Part shown: positions 45,082-53,945 of the stretch, piece after piece
Position numbering within the stretch: position 1 is the first letter of the stretch
Layout: every line of letters begins with the position of its first letter
DNA from: Alphaproteobacteria bacterium
GTDB taxonomy: Bacteria; Pseudomonadota; Alphaproteobacteria; SMXP01
Assembly (NCBI GenBank): GCA_028285305.1
Contig: JANQPV010000013.1
Span: 1-64,000, forward strand
Length of the DNA stretch: 64,000 nucleotides
Reading direction: 5' to 3'
Made by a program: the position numbers and the translations under genes
The notes under the pieces: generated by a model
The model's database searches: none
What the model saw: only the letters and a program-made list of their open reading frames with translations
What the model was told of the DNA's origin: nothing

Positions 45082-46707
45082 ATGACAATTAAATTGGAAA
45101 AGAAATTTCGTAGTATGGTTGGTAAAGAAAAATCGACAGGCCAATACGACGGCATGTTCAAGAGAGTTAGCGAGCCATTCGCAGGCTTGAATTCATACAC
45201 TCAGGCTCATGAGTCTATACACGAGAAGATATTTCATTCCACCGCTGACGGTGCTATGCACAAACTTATTATCACTGCACGAACCAAGTCGTATATGCCT
45301 GATGCTGATCTCCATCTTTTTAGGTTGAGTGAAGAATTGTTTCGAGATACCCGAACTCCTCATGAGCGGTCAGCTACTTACATGGGGCTCCAGTATTTGA
45401 TTGGTGAAAACGAAGCAGCGATTGTTAGAGACCAACTTACTGCTGAATACAAAAGATATCTCGAGTTTTTTGTTGATCTAGTGGGAGGCGTCGGAGAGTC
45501 CACCTTCCTTCGCTACTGTCTTTGCTGGGGAATTACCCATTGGGCTTTTGGATCCGAACGCGTGCTCCATTTTGACGAAATATTTCAAAAACGGGGAGAT
45601 TTTTCTGATCTGCCGGGACCGAATGATCGTCTCGAAACAGCAAAACAGATAATTCAAGGCTTACCCGAGAACGGACTGGAAAGTATGGCCAAGGAGTGGG
45701 TGGCAGATATATTCCAGACATGTGGTGTACCAGAGTTTGATATTACGTATGATGAGCATTGGTATCAGTTGTTGTCGGAAGTTGAGTTTGCGACGGGCTT
45801 GAGACTGATCGAGGATCGTGTGTCCGAAGGTATCGCCAGTGAGTTGTCGGCGAGGTCTTCATTGCCCTACATATGGGGTTTTGAGGAGTCAAAGGTGCTA
45901 AGCGAGATTGCTCAAAACCTTGATGTATTCGAAGTATTTGACGCAAGCACTCCGATAAATGACGAAGTTCGCAGGAAAGTTGCTCTAATCGGAATCGCGA
46001 ATCAAAAAATCGTTAGAGACTCAGCTATTCTAGAACGCAGTTCCATTTCGGAAATCAAACAGAAGTTGACCAATAAGAATGAAAGTCATCGTCTTATTTT
46101 TGCCCAAGATAAAGGAAGAGACTATATAGTCGCGGCATATTCGGATGACTCGTTTCCAAATCCAACCTTTCGGGTTTGTGTTGGTGCTGATCAGTTGTCT
46201 CAATTGGTCCGGAGCCTAGCAGATGAACAGTTAGCCAGTCGAATCGAGTTTCCTGCGGTAATTGTCTACGAAAACGACGACAAGATCGTTGACTTGGTAA
46301 CGAGCTTTGCACCGCCCAAAGATGAAGCGTCCGCTATACAATTTCTAGATTGGATTCATGCAATTGGACAGGACCGTACCGAAACACCCTCCATATCATT
46401 AGTCCGGTATCTTGAAGGAGGACGCATAATTGGAGCGTTGTCTGAGGACTCCGGTAGAGTAGTTTTTGGCAAGTACTTGACCGATCAACAGGCTCCAGCG
46501 CATCCGATAGTGTATATGCTGGTTCAGACTAAAGGTTCTCTTATTGGAAGACTGAGGTTTCTTTCTTTCGAAGCTTATGGATTGCTTTCTCAGTACATTA
46601 TGGACAACGTTCACAATGAAGTGGAAGTAATCGATCTGGAGGACAGAATATCTACGGACCTGCACCCATTGTTGGTTTCGATTTTGGGTGCTATGCGGGA
46701 GTATTGA
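45082..46707 (+). CDS. Unknown protein with HExxH motif, third gene of the caspase operon
   Basis: This 541-residue protein starts at the ATG at 45082, 17 bp after the hydrolase stop; an in-frame start at 45016 would overlap that gene by 49 bp. Near the N-terminus the stretch QAHESIHEKIFHST contains HExxH (His43-Glu44, His47), the zinc-peptidase signature, followed by TPHERSATYMG. The middle and C-terminal parts are alpha/beta without recognisable motifs. I infer a possible metal-dependent peptidase or a structural zinc domain; HExxH alone is weak evidence. The gene ends at the degraded methyltransferase fragments. Confidence 0.72.
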   Translation: MTIKLEKKFRSMVGKEKSTGQYDGMFKRVSEPFAGLNSYTQAHESIHEKIFHSTADGAMHKLIITARTKSYMPDADLHLFRLSEELFRDTRTPHERSATYMGLQYLIGENEAAIVRDQLTAEYKRYLEFFVDLVGGVGESTFLRYCLCWGITHWAFGSERVLHFDEIFQKRGDFSDLPGPNDRLETAKQIIQGLPENGLESMAKEWVADIFQTCGVPEFDITYDEHWYQLLSEVEFATGLRLIEDRVSEGIASELSARSSLPYIWGFEESKVLSEIAQNLDVFEVFDASTPINDEVRRKVALIGIANQKIVRDSAILERSSISEIKQKLTNKNESHRLIFAQDKGRDYIVAAYSDDSFPNPTFRVCVGADQLSQLVRSLADEQLASRIEFPAVIVYENDDKIVDLVTSFAPPKDEASAIQFLDWIHAIGQDRTETPSISLVRYLEGGRIIGALSEDSGRVVFGKYLTDQQAPAHPIVYMLVQTKGSLIGRLRFLSFEAYGLLSQYIMDNVHNEVEVIDLEDRISTDLHPLLVSILGAMREY

Positions 46708-46797
46708 ATTTCAACTCGTTATTGTGCCCTCGTAGAGTTTCGGACTTTACGATTTAGTATAGTCAAGACGGCAATCGATGGTCAGGGACAGTAGATG

Positions 46798-46911
46798 GAT
46801 ACTGCTTCCAGATTCTCACCGTTTGCGAGCGAGTCTCGGTCTTTATAGTGAATTAGATGAGGCGGGCCTGTGATGCGCAGGCCCACCGATCCGGCGCCAA
46901 AAGTTGAGAGT
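46798..46911 (-). pseudogene. Methyltransferase gene fragment (third copy)
   Basis: About 115 bp resembles 38852-38970 of the intact methyltransferase gene, including GTTTGCGAGCGAG, CTCGGTCTTT and AAAAGTTGAGAG. Small deletions destroy the frame. It lies immediately after the caspase operon and before the larger second copy. Confidence 0.7.
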
Positions 46912-46995
46912 GATCTGCCCCCAATTGCGCAGCCATCCTTTGTGCAACTCCTAGAGGCTCAATTTGGAAGGCTTCTTTGGTCAGAGGAGCTGGCG

Positions 46996-47420
46996 GCCTG
47001 TATAGACCCAAGGCTGAACATCGCTCATGGGATGCGGTGGCTTTTGCGGCCAACCTTTGGCCAACACGAAGGCAGATTCATGACAATAGCGCGTGGACTG
47101 GCTTTTGATGAATAAATCTTCATCCAGACAATAAGTCCAACAGTTTCAAAGCCAATCGCTCGCCATTTTGCCGAAAACTCCGCGATGGCAATCCAGCCAT
47201 AAAAGCTAATGCAATAGCTGTTGGGCTTAAGTACCCGGTAGATTTCATCGAAGACGGACAGCACTGCTTGCGGGTTATCATCATTGGCAAGAGTGCGGCC
47301 TGTCCGGTCCCGATACTTACCCAAGTAAGGCGGGTCGGTAATGCACAAATCAATTGATCCCGCTTTAAAAGTTGAGAGCGTAAATGCGGACTCTCCGCAG
47401 ATGATTTGGTTCATTGTCAT
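46996..47420 (-). pseudogene. Degraded second copy of the DNA methyltransferase
   Basis: From its ATG at 47420 the copy reads 115 or so residues nearly like the intact protein, including MTMNQIICGESAFTLSTF and DPPY, then shifts frame after KIYSSKA. The bases continue to match the intact gene to about 46996 in another frame, where similarity stops. Motif I (FAGSGST) is lost, so no active enzyme can be made. Confidence 0.85.
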
Positions 47421-47511
47421 AGCTGTTCCCTTTCGTTGGTTATGGGTTGCGCATGCAACCCTTGGCCTTCGCCGAGAACGGGGTGTGCAAACGGAGGGAA
47501 AAAGCTGCGCA

Positions 47512-47571
47512 AGATTGTCTTCGTAATTGGGGGGGGGACCCCTTTGGTGGGAGCCGATTACGAAACAATCT
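47512..47571. repeat. Long hairpin, copy B
   Basis: Arms AGATTGTCTTCGTAAT (47512-47527) and ATTACGAAACAATCT (47557-47571) are identical to those at 39104-39160, but the 29-nt loop differs from the 26-nt loop of copy A. Loop change with perfect arm retention suggests that the stem mattered. Confidence 0.7.
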
Positions 47572-47685
47572 CTGATGACCGGTTTTTTTCGCAGTGCGCT
47601 GAGGGGCTGGCCCCTAAGCTAAAAGACGATGGGCTGATCCGCTACCCATGTTGCCCCCACCCTTGGCTAGAGTTTCCGGGCTTCG

Positions 47686-48523
47686 TCACGACAGTGGGCT
47701 GGTTGCACCGTTGCGGTTTATCAGCGTGGCCGGAGGGATATTTCCGATCTCGCCATGAGGTCTTATCTCATTATAGTCTCTACGCCAACGCTCCAGTTTT
47801 TCCTGGGCGTCCGACAGGCTTGAGAACCAATGTGTGTTCAGGCACTCTGCCCGTAATCGACCGTTAAAGGCTTCTATAAAGGCATTGTCGGTCGGTTTGC
47901 CGGGCCTGGAGAAGTCGAGAACGACGTCGTTTTGATAGGCCCACAGATCAAGGTCTCGAGAGATGAGTTCGGAGCCTTGATCCACCCTGATGGTCTTGGG
48001 ATACCCTGTTTGCCGGCAAATGCGTTCCAAAGTTCGGACCACATCGTCACCTTTGTAGCTGAAGCGCGGATCAATTGCATGAGAATAGCGCGAGAATAAA
48101 TCTATAGCTGTCAGTATGCGTAATTTACGGGCTGTTGCGAGTTGGTCATGAACAAAGTCCATAGCCCAGGTTTCATTTACGGCTTCCGCTTCTTTGCGAT
48201 CATCACGCAACTTCGCCTTCACGCGGCGCTTCGGTGTCTTATTTCCAACTGTAGACCCATTTCTTTGTATAGCCTGTAAACGCGCTTGTCATTGACTTGC
48301 CATCCTTCACGGCGAAGAAGAACATGCACCCGCCGATAGCCATAGCGCACGCGGGTCTCGCAGATTTCCTGAATCCGTTCTTTGAGGCTAGCCTGATCGG
48401 GCCGACGAGATTTGTAACGATAGGTTTTGGGATCAAAGAGCAACACTCCGCAAGCTCTGCGCACGGAAACGCCCCAATCCGTCGCATCTCGTCAACAAGC
48501 TCTCGATTGCGAACAGGCCTCAA
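47686..48523 (-). pseudogene. IS3-family transposase orfB, frameshifted
   Basis: The integrase (rve) domain is recognisable in three frame blocks. ELVDEMRR continues only after a one-base loss as DWGVSVRRACGVLLFDP, and MGLQL continues after a second shift as NKTPKRRVKAK. The DDE residues are visible in AMDFVHDQ (D), IRVDQGSE (D) and FIEAFNGRLRAE (E). Two frameshifts mean the element cannot transpose alone. Confidence 0.85.
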
Positions 48524-48786
48524 AGCTTTCGCTTGATGATGTCCTGCAGCATCTCCTTATCTAAGGACAAATCCGCCACGATTTTCTTCAAACGGCTATT
48601 CTCGTCTTCCAACTGTTTCAGCTTCTTCATTTCCGTTGGAAGAAGACCACCATACTTCTTCTTCCAATTGAAATACGTTGCCTGACTAATACCTGCCTTA
48701 CGGCAGATCTCAGACACCGGCACACCATCTTCACCTTGTTTCAAAATGAATGCCTTTTGCGCATCCGAAAGCCTTGAGGCTTTCAT
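48520..48786 (-). CDS. IS3-family transposase orfA
   Basis: This 88-residue protein starts at the ATG at 48786 (MKASRLSDAQKAF) with an HTH (VSEICRKAGISQATYFNWKKKYGG) and a leucine-zipper-like tail (MKKLKQLEDENSRLKKIVADL) ending IIKRKL. This is the usual size of IS407-group OrfA, normally joined to OrfB by a programmed frameshift. It is intact, but its partner is broken. Confidence 0.88.
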   Translation of the reverse strand: MKASRLSDAQKAFILKQGEDGVPVSEICRKAGISQATYFNWKKKYGGLLPTEMKKLKQLEDENSRLKKIVADLSLDKEMLQDIIKRKL

Positions 48787-49118
48787 CCTCTTCAGCTCCT
48801 TCCCAGCCAAGGAAAATAACTTGCAAAACTCTAACACAAATCGAGGGCATTTTCGGGAAGCAGATCAGCTGCAACTGGACTTTCAAAATAAGCGGGGGAC
48901 CCAGAGGGAGCACGTCAAAAAAGGAAAATCAGTTACGACAGGAAATTAAGGGTTAGACAGCTCTGGAAGCAACAATTTGGCGTCGGGTACGCAAGGGGTT
49001 TCGGTTGTCGTTCAAACGAAGGTAAGTCTTTACTTGTCCAACAGACGTCCCCCTGCGTGGTTCGCCCTCGCGTTAAACGGACATTTGGGCTTCGTTTGCC
49101 AAAGAGGGGCCTGACTAC

Positions 49119-50357
49119 CTATTCGGCGGCTTCAATAGACGTGGATTGTCGTGCCCCTATTTTGGCTTTTTCTAAATAGCCATCTCGTGTTTGTGGTGTT
49201 TTCATCTCGAGGATTCGACCTGCAACAAGGTTACGCAGCATTTGAGCGGTGCCACCGCCGATGGTGAACATGCGTGCATCACGAGCCATGCGTTCGAGCG
49301 GCAGCGATCGTCCATAGCCGTTGGCACCGTGCAGTTGCAAGGCATCATTTGCGACCTTTACCGCCGTCTCTGACGCTAAGACTTTTGCTTCGGCGGCGAG
49401 CAATGGGTCGGGGAAGCCTGTTCGGTTTGACTCCGCGCTTGCGGCGGCGTGCCAGATCATCAAACGGGCGGCGTCAAGCTGAATCTTGGCGTCTGCAAGA
49501 ATCCATTGCAGCCCTTGGAACTCCGCGATGGGCCGACCGAACTGTTCCCTCTTTTTCGCATAAGTGAGGGCGGTTTCGTAGGCCCCTTGCGCGATACCTA
49601 AGGCCACGGTGCCCGCTCCGACGCGTTGCGCGTTATAAGCGTTCATCAATGCCGCGAAGCCCCTTCTGATACCTTGAGGCGGCACAATAATCCGGTCGGC
49701 ATCTAGTTTTAAGTCTCGGAAATGAATTTCCGTTTCCGGAATGCCACGCAGCCCCATCGCAAATTGCCGCTGCCCAATGACAAGCCCTTCGTCTTGATCT
49801 CGGTAAGCGAGAAAGCCCGTTATTCCCTTGTACTCTCCATCTTCGATGAGACGCGCGAAGATTAGGTGCATGCGGGACACACCTCCTCCAGTTATCCAGT
49901 GCTTGGTGCCGTTGAGGATATATTGGTTGCCTTGTTTGTTGGCGGTCGTGGTCATTTCTGTTGCAGCGCTGCCCGCATCCGGTTCGGTAATGCAGATGGC
50001 CGGCTTGTCCCCACTTAGGACATGTTTAGCCGCAATTTCGCGTTGTTTTTGGGAGCCGTATGAAAGGATCGCACCAATGGCCCCCATGTTACCCTCGACG
50101 ACAATACGCCCACTGATACCGCACGCCTTTGAAATTTCCTCAACGACAAGCACGGTGTCGAGATAAGAACTACTTTGACCGCCGAGATCTGACGGAACAG
50201 TCATGCCCATGAAACCTGATTCCGTCAGCGCTTTCACATTGTCCCATGGATACTCTTCCGTTCGGTCTATCTCGGCGGCTCGAGGGGCGATTGTGTTCTG
50301 TGCGAGATTTCGCGCCTTCAACCTCAGTTCTTCTTGTCGTTGGTCCAAAGAGAACAT
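49119..50357 (-). CDS. Acyl-CoA dehydrogenase
   Basis: This 412-residue FAD enzyme starts at the ATG at 50357, after GGGAGGGA; the longer in-frame reading to 50546 is not supported. Family motifs are ICITEPDAGSAATEM and YILNGTKHWITGGG in the middle domain, the RVGAGTVALGIAQGAYE helix and ALQLHGANGYGRSLPLERMARDARMFTIGGGTAQM at the C-terminus, which holds the region of the catalytic base. It oxidises an acyl-CoA thioester to the enoyl-CoA. No electron-transfer flavoprotein or other beta-oxidation gene is adjacent. Its codon use resembles the chromosomal genes, so it may mark host sequence between island blocks. Confidence 0.93.
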   Translation of the reverse strand: MFSLDQRQEELRLKARNLAQNTIAPRAAEIDRTEEYPWDNVKALTESGFMGMTVPSDLGGQSSSYLDTVLVVEEISKACGISGRIVVEGNMGAIGAILSYGSQKQREIAAKHVLSGDKPAICITEPDAGSAATEMTTTANKQGNQYILNGTKHWITGGGVSRMHLIFARLIEDGEYKGITGFLAYRDQDEGLVIGQRQFAMGLRGIPETEIHFRDLKLDADRIIVPPQGIRRGFAALMNAYNAQRVGAGTVALGIAQGAYETALTYAKKREQFGRPIAEFQGLQWILADAKIQLDAARLMIWHAAASAESNRTGFPDPLLAAEAKVLASETAVKVANDALQLHGANGYGRSLPLERMARDARMFTIGGGTAQMLRNLVAGRILEMKTPQTRDGYLEKAKIGARQSTSIEAAE

Positions 50358-50388
50358 ATTGGTCCCTCCCTGTCTTGTAGCGGTTGTA

Positions 50389-50616
50389 TCATCGTGTTGG
50401 ATGACGATTCTCTTGGTTTGAATTCCGTGCCCCAACTTCCATCTTCGCTTCGGTGGGTCCATCTGCTTGACTGCTTTGAGTTTGGTTGAGGCTGTCAATA
50501 TTCTGCTTTTTGGTTCCCTCGTCGAACAACAAAAAACCATAGGCAATTGAGGCCGCGAAGTATGCGAGGAGCAGGGTGAGGTAACAAATTTCGTGCATTG
50601 TGCGTCTCCGTTTCAT
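50389..50616 (-). CDS. Small membrane protein upstream of the acyl-CoA dehydrogenase (75 aa)
   Basis: The ATG at 50616 follows GGAG at 7 nt. The 75 residues comprise a basic N-terminus (MKRRRTMHE), one membrane helix (ICYLTLLLAYFAASIAYGFL, about 10-29) and a polar tail rich in Gln, Asn and Ser. It ends 31 bp before the dehydrogenase start, so the two are probably co-transcribed. The 291 bp upstream of it contain no other gene I can support. Function unknown. Confidence 0.6.
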   Translation of the reverse strand: MKRRRTMHEICYLTLLLAYFAASIAYGFLLFDEGTKKQNIDSLNQTQSSQADGPTEAKMEVGARNSNQENRHPTR

Positions 50617-50907
50617 GACAAACTCCGTTTTTGACTGGAACATTAAGGACCACGGAATTAGTAGGGTCACGGAAAACGGTGGTAGAATAGAGAAAAGAGG
50701 GGACAATTACCCAGCGGTGCCCGTTTCGACGTAAAGGACCGCGATCATTGGAGTTGGTGTTCCGTAGTAGAATGCTCATGGGGCGTAGGCACGCCGGGAA
50801 GTGTTGGTGAGCATTTTGCCAAGTCTGAGGCTGTCTCGGATATTGCCATCTGAGAAAGTGGGAAGGCCTACAATCGATCAAAAATTCATCCGCACACATG
50901 GGAAGGT

Positions 50908-52431
50908 TCAGTCTTCAAATGGAAGCAAAGAGTAGGCACCAGTAACTCGCAGTAGAACATCTATGTACTGATCATCACACATCATTTCGTCAACCGTGGC
51001 AGAGATCAGATCTTTAGACATTTTGAGCATGATCCACGCGTTGCGGATTGCTGTGGTTATTGCGAGATCAAACTCTGTATCTTCAATCAGTTCTTTGCGG
51101 GCAAACAATATAGTCGCGTGGTCTCCAATTGTTACATCATCAGCATAAAGAATGAGGCAGTTGTTCCACTTGAGGTTAAAGAGATAGCCGGGAAACCACA
51201 TCGACGCGCGCAGATCCGGATCCCCTTCGGACAAGAGGGTAGTCGTCTCGTCAGGTTCAACATGATGAATTTGGCTGGAGGACTTTATGATTCTCGACCG
51301 GAGCAGTTTTTCGTAGAAAAAGTTTGTTGTGGAAGGGTTGTCAGCGATTGCAGCATAATTGCCGTTGAAGGAGCCGTCCTGTGCTCCAGCAGGCGCGACG
51401 ATCCGCTGTGAGAGCTTTGGCATTAGCATGAGAGGCGAATATTCAGTCTTTGCCCGCTTCGATAGGACGGTAGCCGCGGCGGCAGAGCCTAAGACGCATA
51501 CATCAGGCGGGCTTGAGAAGTCGTTTTCTATTATTCGTTGTGCGATCTCGGGAGAGTGAGCGTAAGAATAGCTGATTTCGAGGTCGTATAGCATCTTGCT
51601 CTTCAGGAAGGTAAATATGGCCGACGCACCGGCTTGGGCGGGAGCAAGAACGCAAGTCAACGGTGCGTAGCTATCAAATGTCTTACGAATCGAGCGATCG
51701 TATATTCCCAATCGATTTGAAAATTTTTGAGCCATTTCAATCGGGTGGATGATGGGAATGTCATCGCGCCCCGCAACCCGCACGAACGAAACATCGTGAA
51801 CTACATCGCTAATCTCTTGCTTAAATCTGGTCCGATTAAATATATCCGTGCCTTCAACAGCCCGGCTAACTTCGGCTGTCAATATCTCCTTGAGAAAGTC
51901 ACCATGTTGCTGGACAATAAAACGGCTCATCGAGAACTCGTTCAAAGTCGAGGCGGGTTTTGGCGCACTCGGTTCGTCTTGCTGCTTTTGAGGGTCAACA
52001 AAGTCTGCATGGGCGTGGGTTTGATTGGGCTTGTTGTTGATGTCCGATGAGATCGGTTTTTCCAACGAGCTGCTAGCCTTGGTTTTATTTCTGCGGCCTT
52101 CGTGATGTGCTCTACGCAAATCTTGCCGCCATTTGAGAAACTTTCTTTGATCCTCACCGAATAGAGCCTCTTCGATGGGAGTTACGCTGTGGGGCACATT
52201 TCTACCTTTGCGCCAGTTTTCGACGCTCCGTCCCCGACGTTCGCCGCCATTTCCAAAACCTATTGCTTCGGCGAACTCATCACTTGTCCATTCCTTGCCC
52301 ATAGAGCTCTCGTTGCCGTTTGGGCGCGTTCCACTTGTCAGATGCCAATCCATAAGCGCCGCGAATGTTGCGTTGTCGGGGTAGGGAGCTCCCCGGTAAA
52401 CAGAACCTGGTGATATAGAGCCACTTTCCAT
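50908..52431 (-). CDS. HTH-like protein with large unassigned sensor-like domain
   Basis: This 507-residue protein begins with an HTH-like segment (about 45-92: EWTSDEFAEAIGFG, SVENWRKGRNVP, IEEALFG), the pattern seen in gene-regulator domains found in bacterial signalling ATPases. A disordered basic/Ser/Pro linker (about 105-165) follows. The C-terminal 330 residues look like an alpha/beta two-lobe fold (LTCVLAPAQAGASAIFTFLKSKML, then PDVCVLGSAAAATVL), reminiscent of a periplasmic-binding-protein fold but without a signal peptide. Function unknown; a ligand-responsive regulator or defence sensor is possible. It sits alone and is divergent from the cupin gene. Confidence 0.65.
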   Translation of the reverse strand: MESGSISPGSVYRGAPYPDNATFAALMDWHLTSGTRPNGNESSMGKEWTSDEFAEAIGFGNGGERRGRSVENWRKGRNVPHSVTPIEEALFGEDQRKFLKWRQDLRRAHHEGRRNKTKASSSLEKPISSDINNKPNQTHAHADFVDPQKQQDEPSAPKPASTLNEFSMSRFIVQQHGDFLKEILTAEVSRAVEGTDIFNRTRFKQEISDVVHDVSFVRVAGRDDIPIIHPIEMAQKFSNRLGIYDRSIRKTFDSYAPLTCVLAPAQAGASAIFTFLKSKMLYDLEISYSYAHSPEIAQRIIENDFSSPPDVCVLGSAAAATVLSKRAKTEYSPLMLMPKLSQRIVAPAGAQDGSFNGNYAAIADNPSTTNFFYEKLLRSRIIKSSSQIHHVEPDETTTLLSEGDPDLRASMWFPGYLFNLKWNNCLILYADDVTIGDHATILFARKELIEDTEFDLAITTAIRNAWIMLKMSKDLISATVDEMMCDDQYIDVLLRVTGAYSLLPFED

Positions 52432-52772
52432 ACGCTATTCACTTTGGGGTTTCTCGAAGTGAGAGAGAACGATCGCGCCAGAGTTTCAGAGAGCGCAGGT
52501 CACAACTTAGAACGTTAAGCTCTAGGCTTCAATTCGCGCGGAGCCGAAAGTCCTTTTGAAACACCGAAATCAATTCTGAAACGGGGCATGTAATCGCTGC
52601 CAGGTAATTTGGGGAAAAGTTTGGCAACGTATCTGAGGTTACCGTGTATTACCCCTTATTTCCGTGCGCTTTTGGACAAACTAAGGCGAACATCGTCGCA
52701 TAGCACCCCCATGCAGGATTGGTTGCCCTACGGGCGAATTTGACCGTCATGTAGAACGAAAGGATGTATCAA
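52432..52772. other. Divergent intergenic region
   Basis: These 341 bp lie between the HTH-sensor gene and the cupin gene and should hold both promoters. No ORF, strong hairpin or recognised riboswitch was found. Confidence 0.5.
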
Positions 52773-53867
52773 ATGGAATATGCGCTGATGTCTGAACCCC
52801 GGCGTGAATCTCAAAATCGAATCTGGGAATTGATTTCCACGATAGCAGCGGTCGGCTGTTCTTCGCCGGCCATTGCCTGTCAGATGGTCCGAAACTCAAG
52901 GATTAGAGAAAACGACCTGGTTCCCTGGGCTCGATATAGGCACAGCGTGGACGATTCATATGGAAGAAATCTTGTTTATGCCCAAAACGGATTAGAAGTG
53001 ATGATTGCCACCTGGGATCGGGGCGATTATTCGGCGATCCACAACCACGGTCATACCCAATGGGGTGTTGTACAAGTCTTTGGGCGGATTGAACATGCGG
53101 TCTTCGGTTATCGAAACGGAAAATTCACCGCAGTAAGCCGCGATCTCATGCCTGCCAATAGCATAATTGGTGTCACCAATGCGCTGTACCACCAAATGGG
53201 CAGTATGCAGGCAGATACATTCCTGACGCTGCACATATATGGAACCGAGAGTGATACCGCCAACGTAACGGGAGGCGCTGAAGTTTACGACTTGTACCAA
53301 CGAAAAGTTTACAAAACCGATGGTGGTGTCTTTTACAATCGGGATCGTGTCGAAGAGAAATTTGACAGATTATCGCCTCGAGTTGAGTTAGCTGACGAAC
53401 TCCGTGATTGCGTCAATCTGTGCAATCGCGAGTTGACAGTCTATTCGGCTTCAAAGCTCCGGTGCTCGAGGAACAGACTTAATGAGCTTGCAGAGAGGCT
53501 CTATCGGTCCAACCGATTCGAGAAGGTCAGCAGCGAGCTGAATGGTTTTAGGGGTTTTGCCAAAACTAATCGTCCTACGGACGAATTGTTGCTGGCTCTA
53601 AGCGCGACAGCCGATAACCAAAGAGATTTGATTCAACATGGAGTGCTTCCCAAATTTAATGATTCACCTCAGAAACAACCTTACGGAGATCTGATCATAG
53701 CGCAGGGTGATGGGATTTTTCAGGTTTGGTGCAGCATGCGCTATTCTCGTTTTGCCGATCGGTTGACTACAGCTGGCTGCGTAAGCGTTGCATTGCTGCC
53801 TGTCGCGCCCGCGTTCTGGCGGCAGAAAGCACCGGACATAAAATTCTGGTCACTTCAGTTGATTTGA
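52773..53867 (+). CDS. Cysteine-dioxygenase-like cupin protein
   Basis: This 364-residue protein has a cysteine-dioxygenase type cupin in its first 180 residues: WDRGDYSAIHNHGHTQWGVVQVFGRIEHAVF carries the HxH pair and the downstream strand with the later His in ALYHQMGSMQ. The C-terminal half (about 190-364) is helical then alpha/beta and unassigned. Cysteine dioxygenases of about 200 residues oxidise thiols with Fe(II); the doubled length implies an additional function. The start at 52773 is spaced 9 nt from AAGGA; the ATG at 52764 is too close. A methyltransferase gene follows 78 bp later. Confidence 0.75.
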   Translation: MEYALMSEPRRESQNRIWELISTIAAVGCSSPAIACQMVRNSRIRENDLVPWARYRHSVDDSYGRNLVYAQNGLEVMIATWDRGDYSAIHNHGHTQWGVVQVFGRIEHAVFGYRNGKFTAVSRDLMPANSIIGVTNALYHQMGSMQADTFLTLHIYGTESDTANVTGGAEVYDLYQRKVYKTDGGVFYNRDRVEEKFDRLSPRVELADELRDCVNLCNRELTVYSASKLRCSRNRLNELAERLYRSNRFEKVSSELNGFRGFAKTNRPTDELLLALSATADNQRDLIQHGVLPKFNDSPQKQPYGDLIIAQGDGIFQVWCSMRYSRFADRLTTAGCVSVALLPVAPAFWRQKAPDIKFWSLQLI

Positions 53868-53945
53868 GCAACCAATAGATTTTAATCACCTTACGGAATA
53901 GTAAGACAAAGATGCGCGAACATCTTGGCGCAAAGGAGAATTGAT

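Larger units (their letters stand above)
46996..47619. repeat. Direct repeat B
   Basis: This is the diverged same-orientation copy of 38587-39208. The two repeats flank about 7.8 kb of cargo with six genes. The right end lies 16 bp from the IS3-family element. Confidence 0.82.
47635..48917 (-). mobile_element. Decayed IS3-family insertion sequence (orfA/orfB, IS407-like)
   Basis: An element of about 1.28 kb has imperfect terminal inverted repeats beginning TGATCCGCTACCC (left) and TGACGTGCTCCCT (right, complement), then similar CCCCC- and AGT-containing stretches. It carries orfA intact and orfB broken by two frameshifts. No obvious target duplication flanks it, which fits an old insertion or recombination at one end. 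The exact ends are estimates. Confidence 0.75.

Noticed and set aside
36037-47548. GACCCCTTTGGT occurs upstream of mobC and in the loop of hairpin copy B
   Set aside because: A 12-bp match is expected many times by chance in 64 kb, and hairpin copy A does not have it; not taken as oriT evidence.
47625-48930. Target-site duplication of the IS3-family element
   Set aside because: The bases next to the proposed ends (GGC at left, AAA at right) do not match, so no duplication is claimed.
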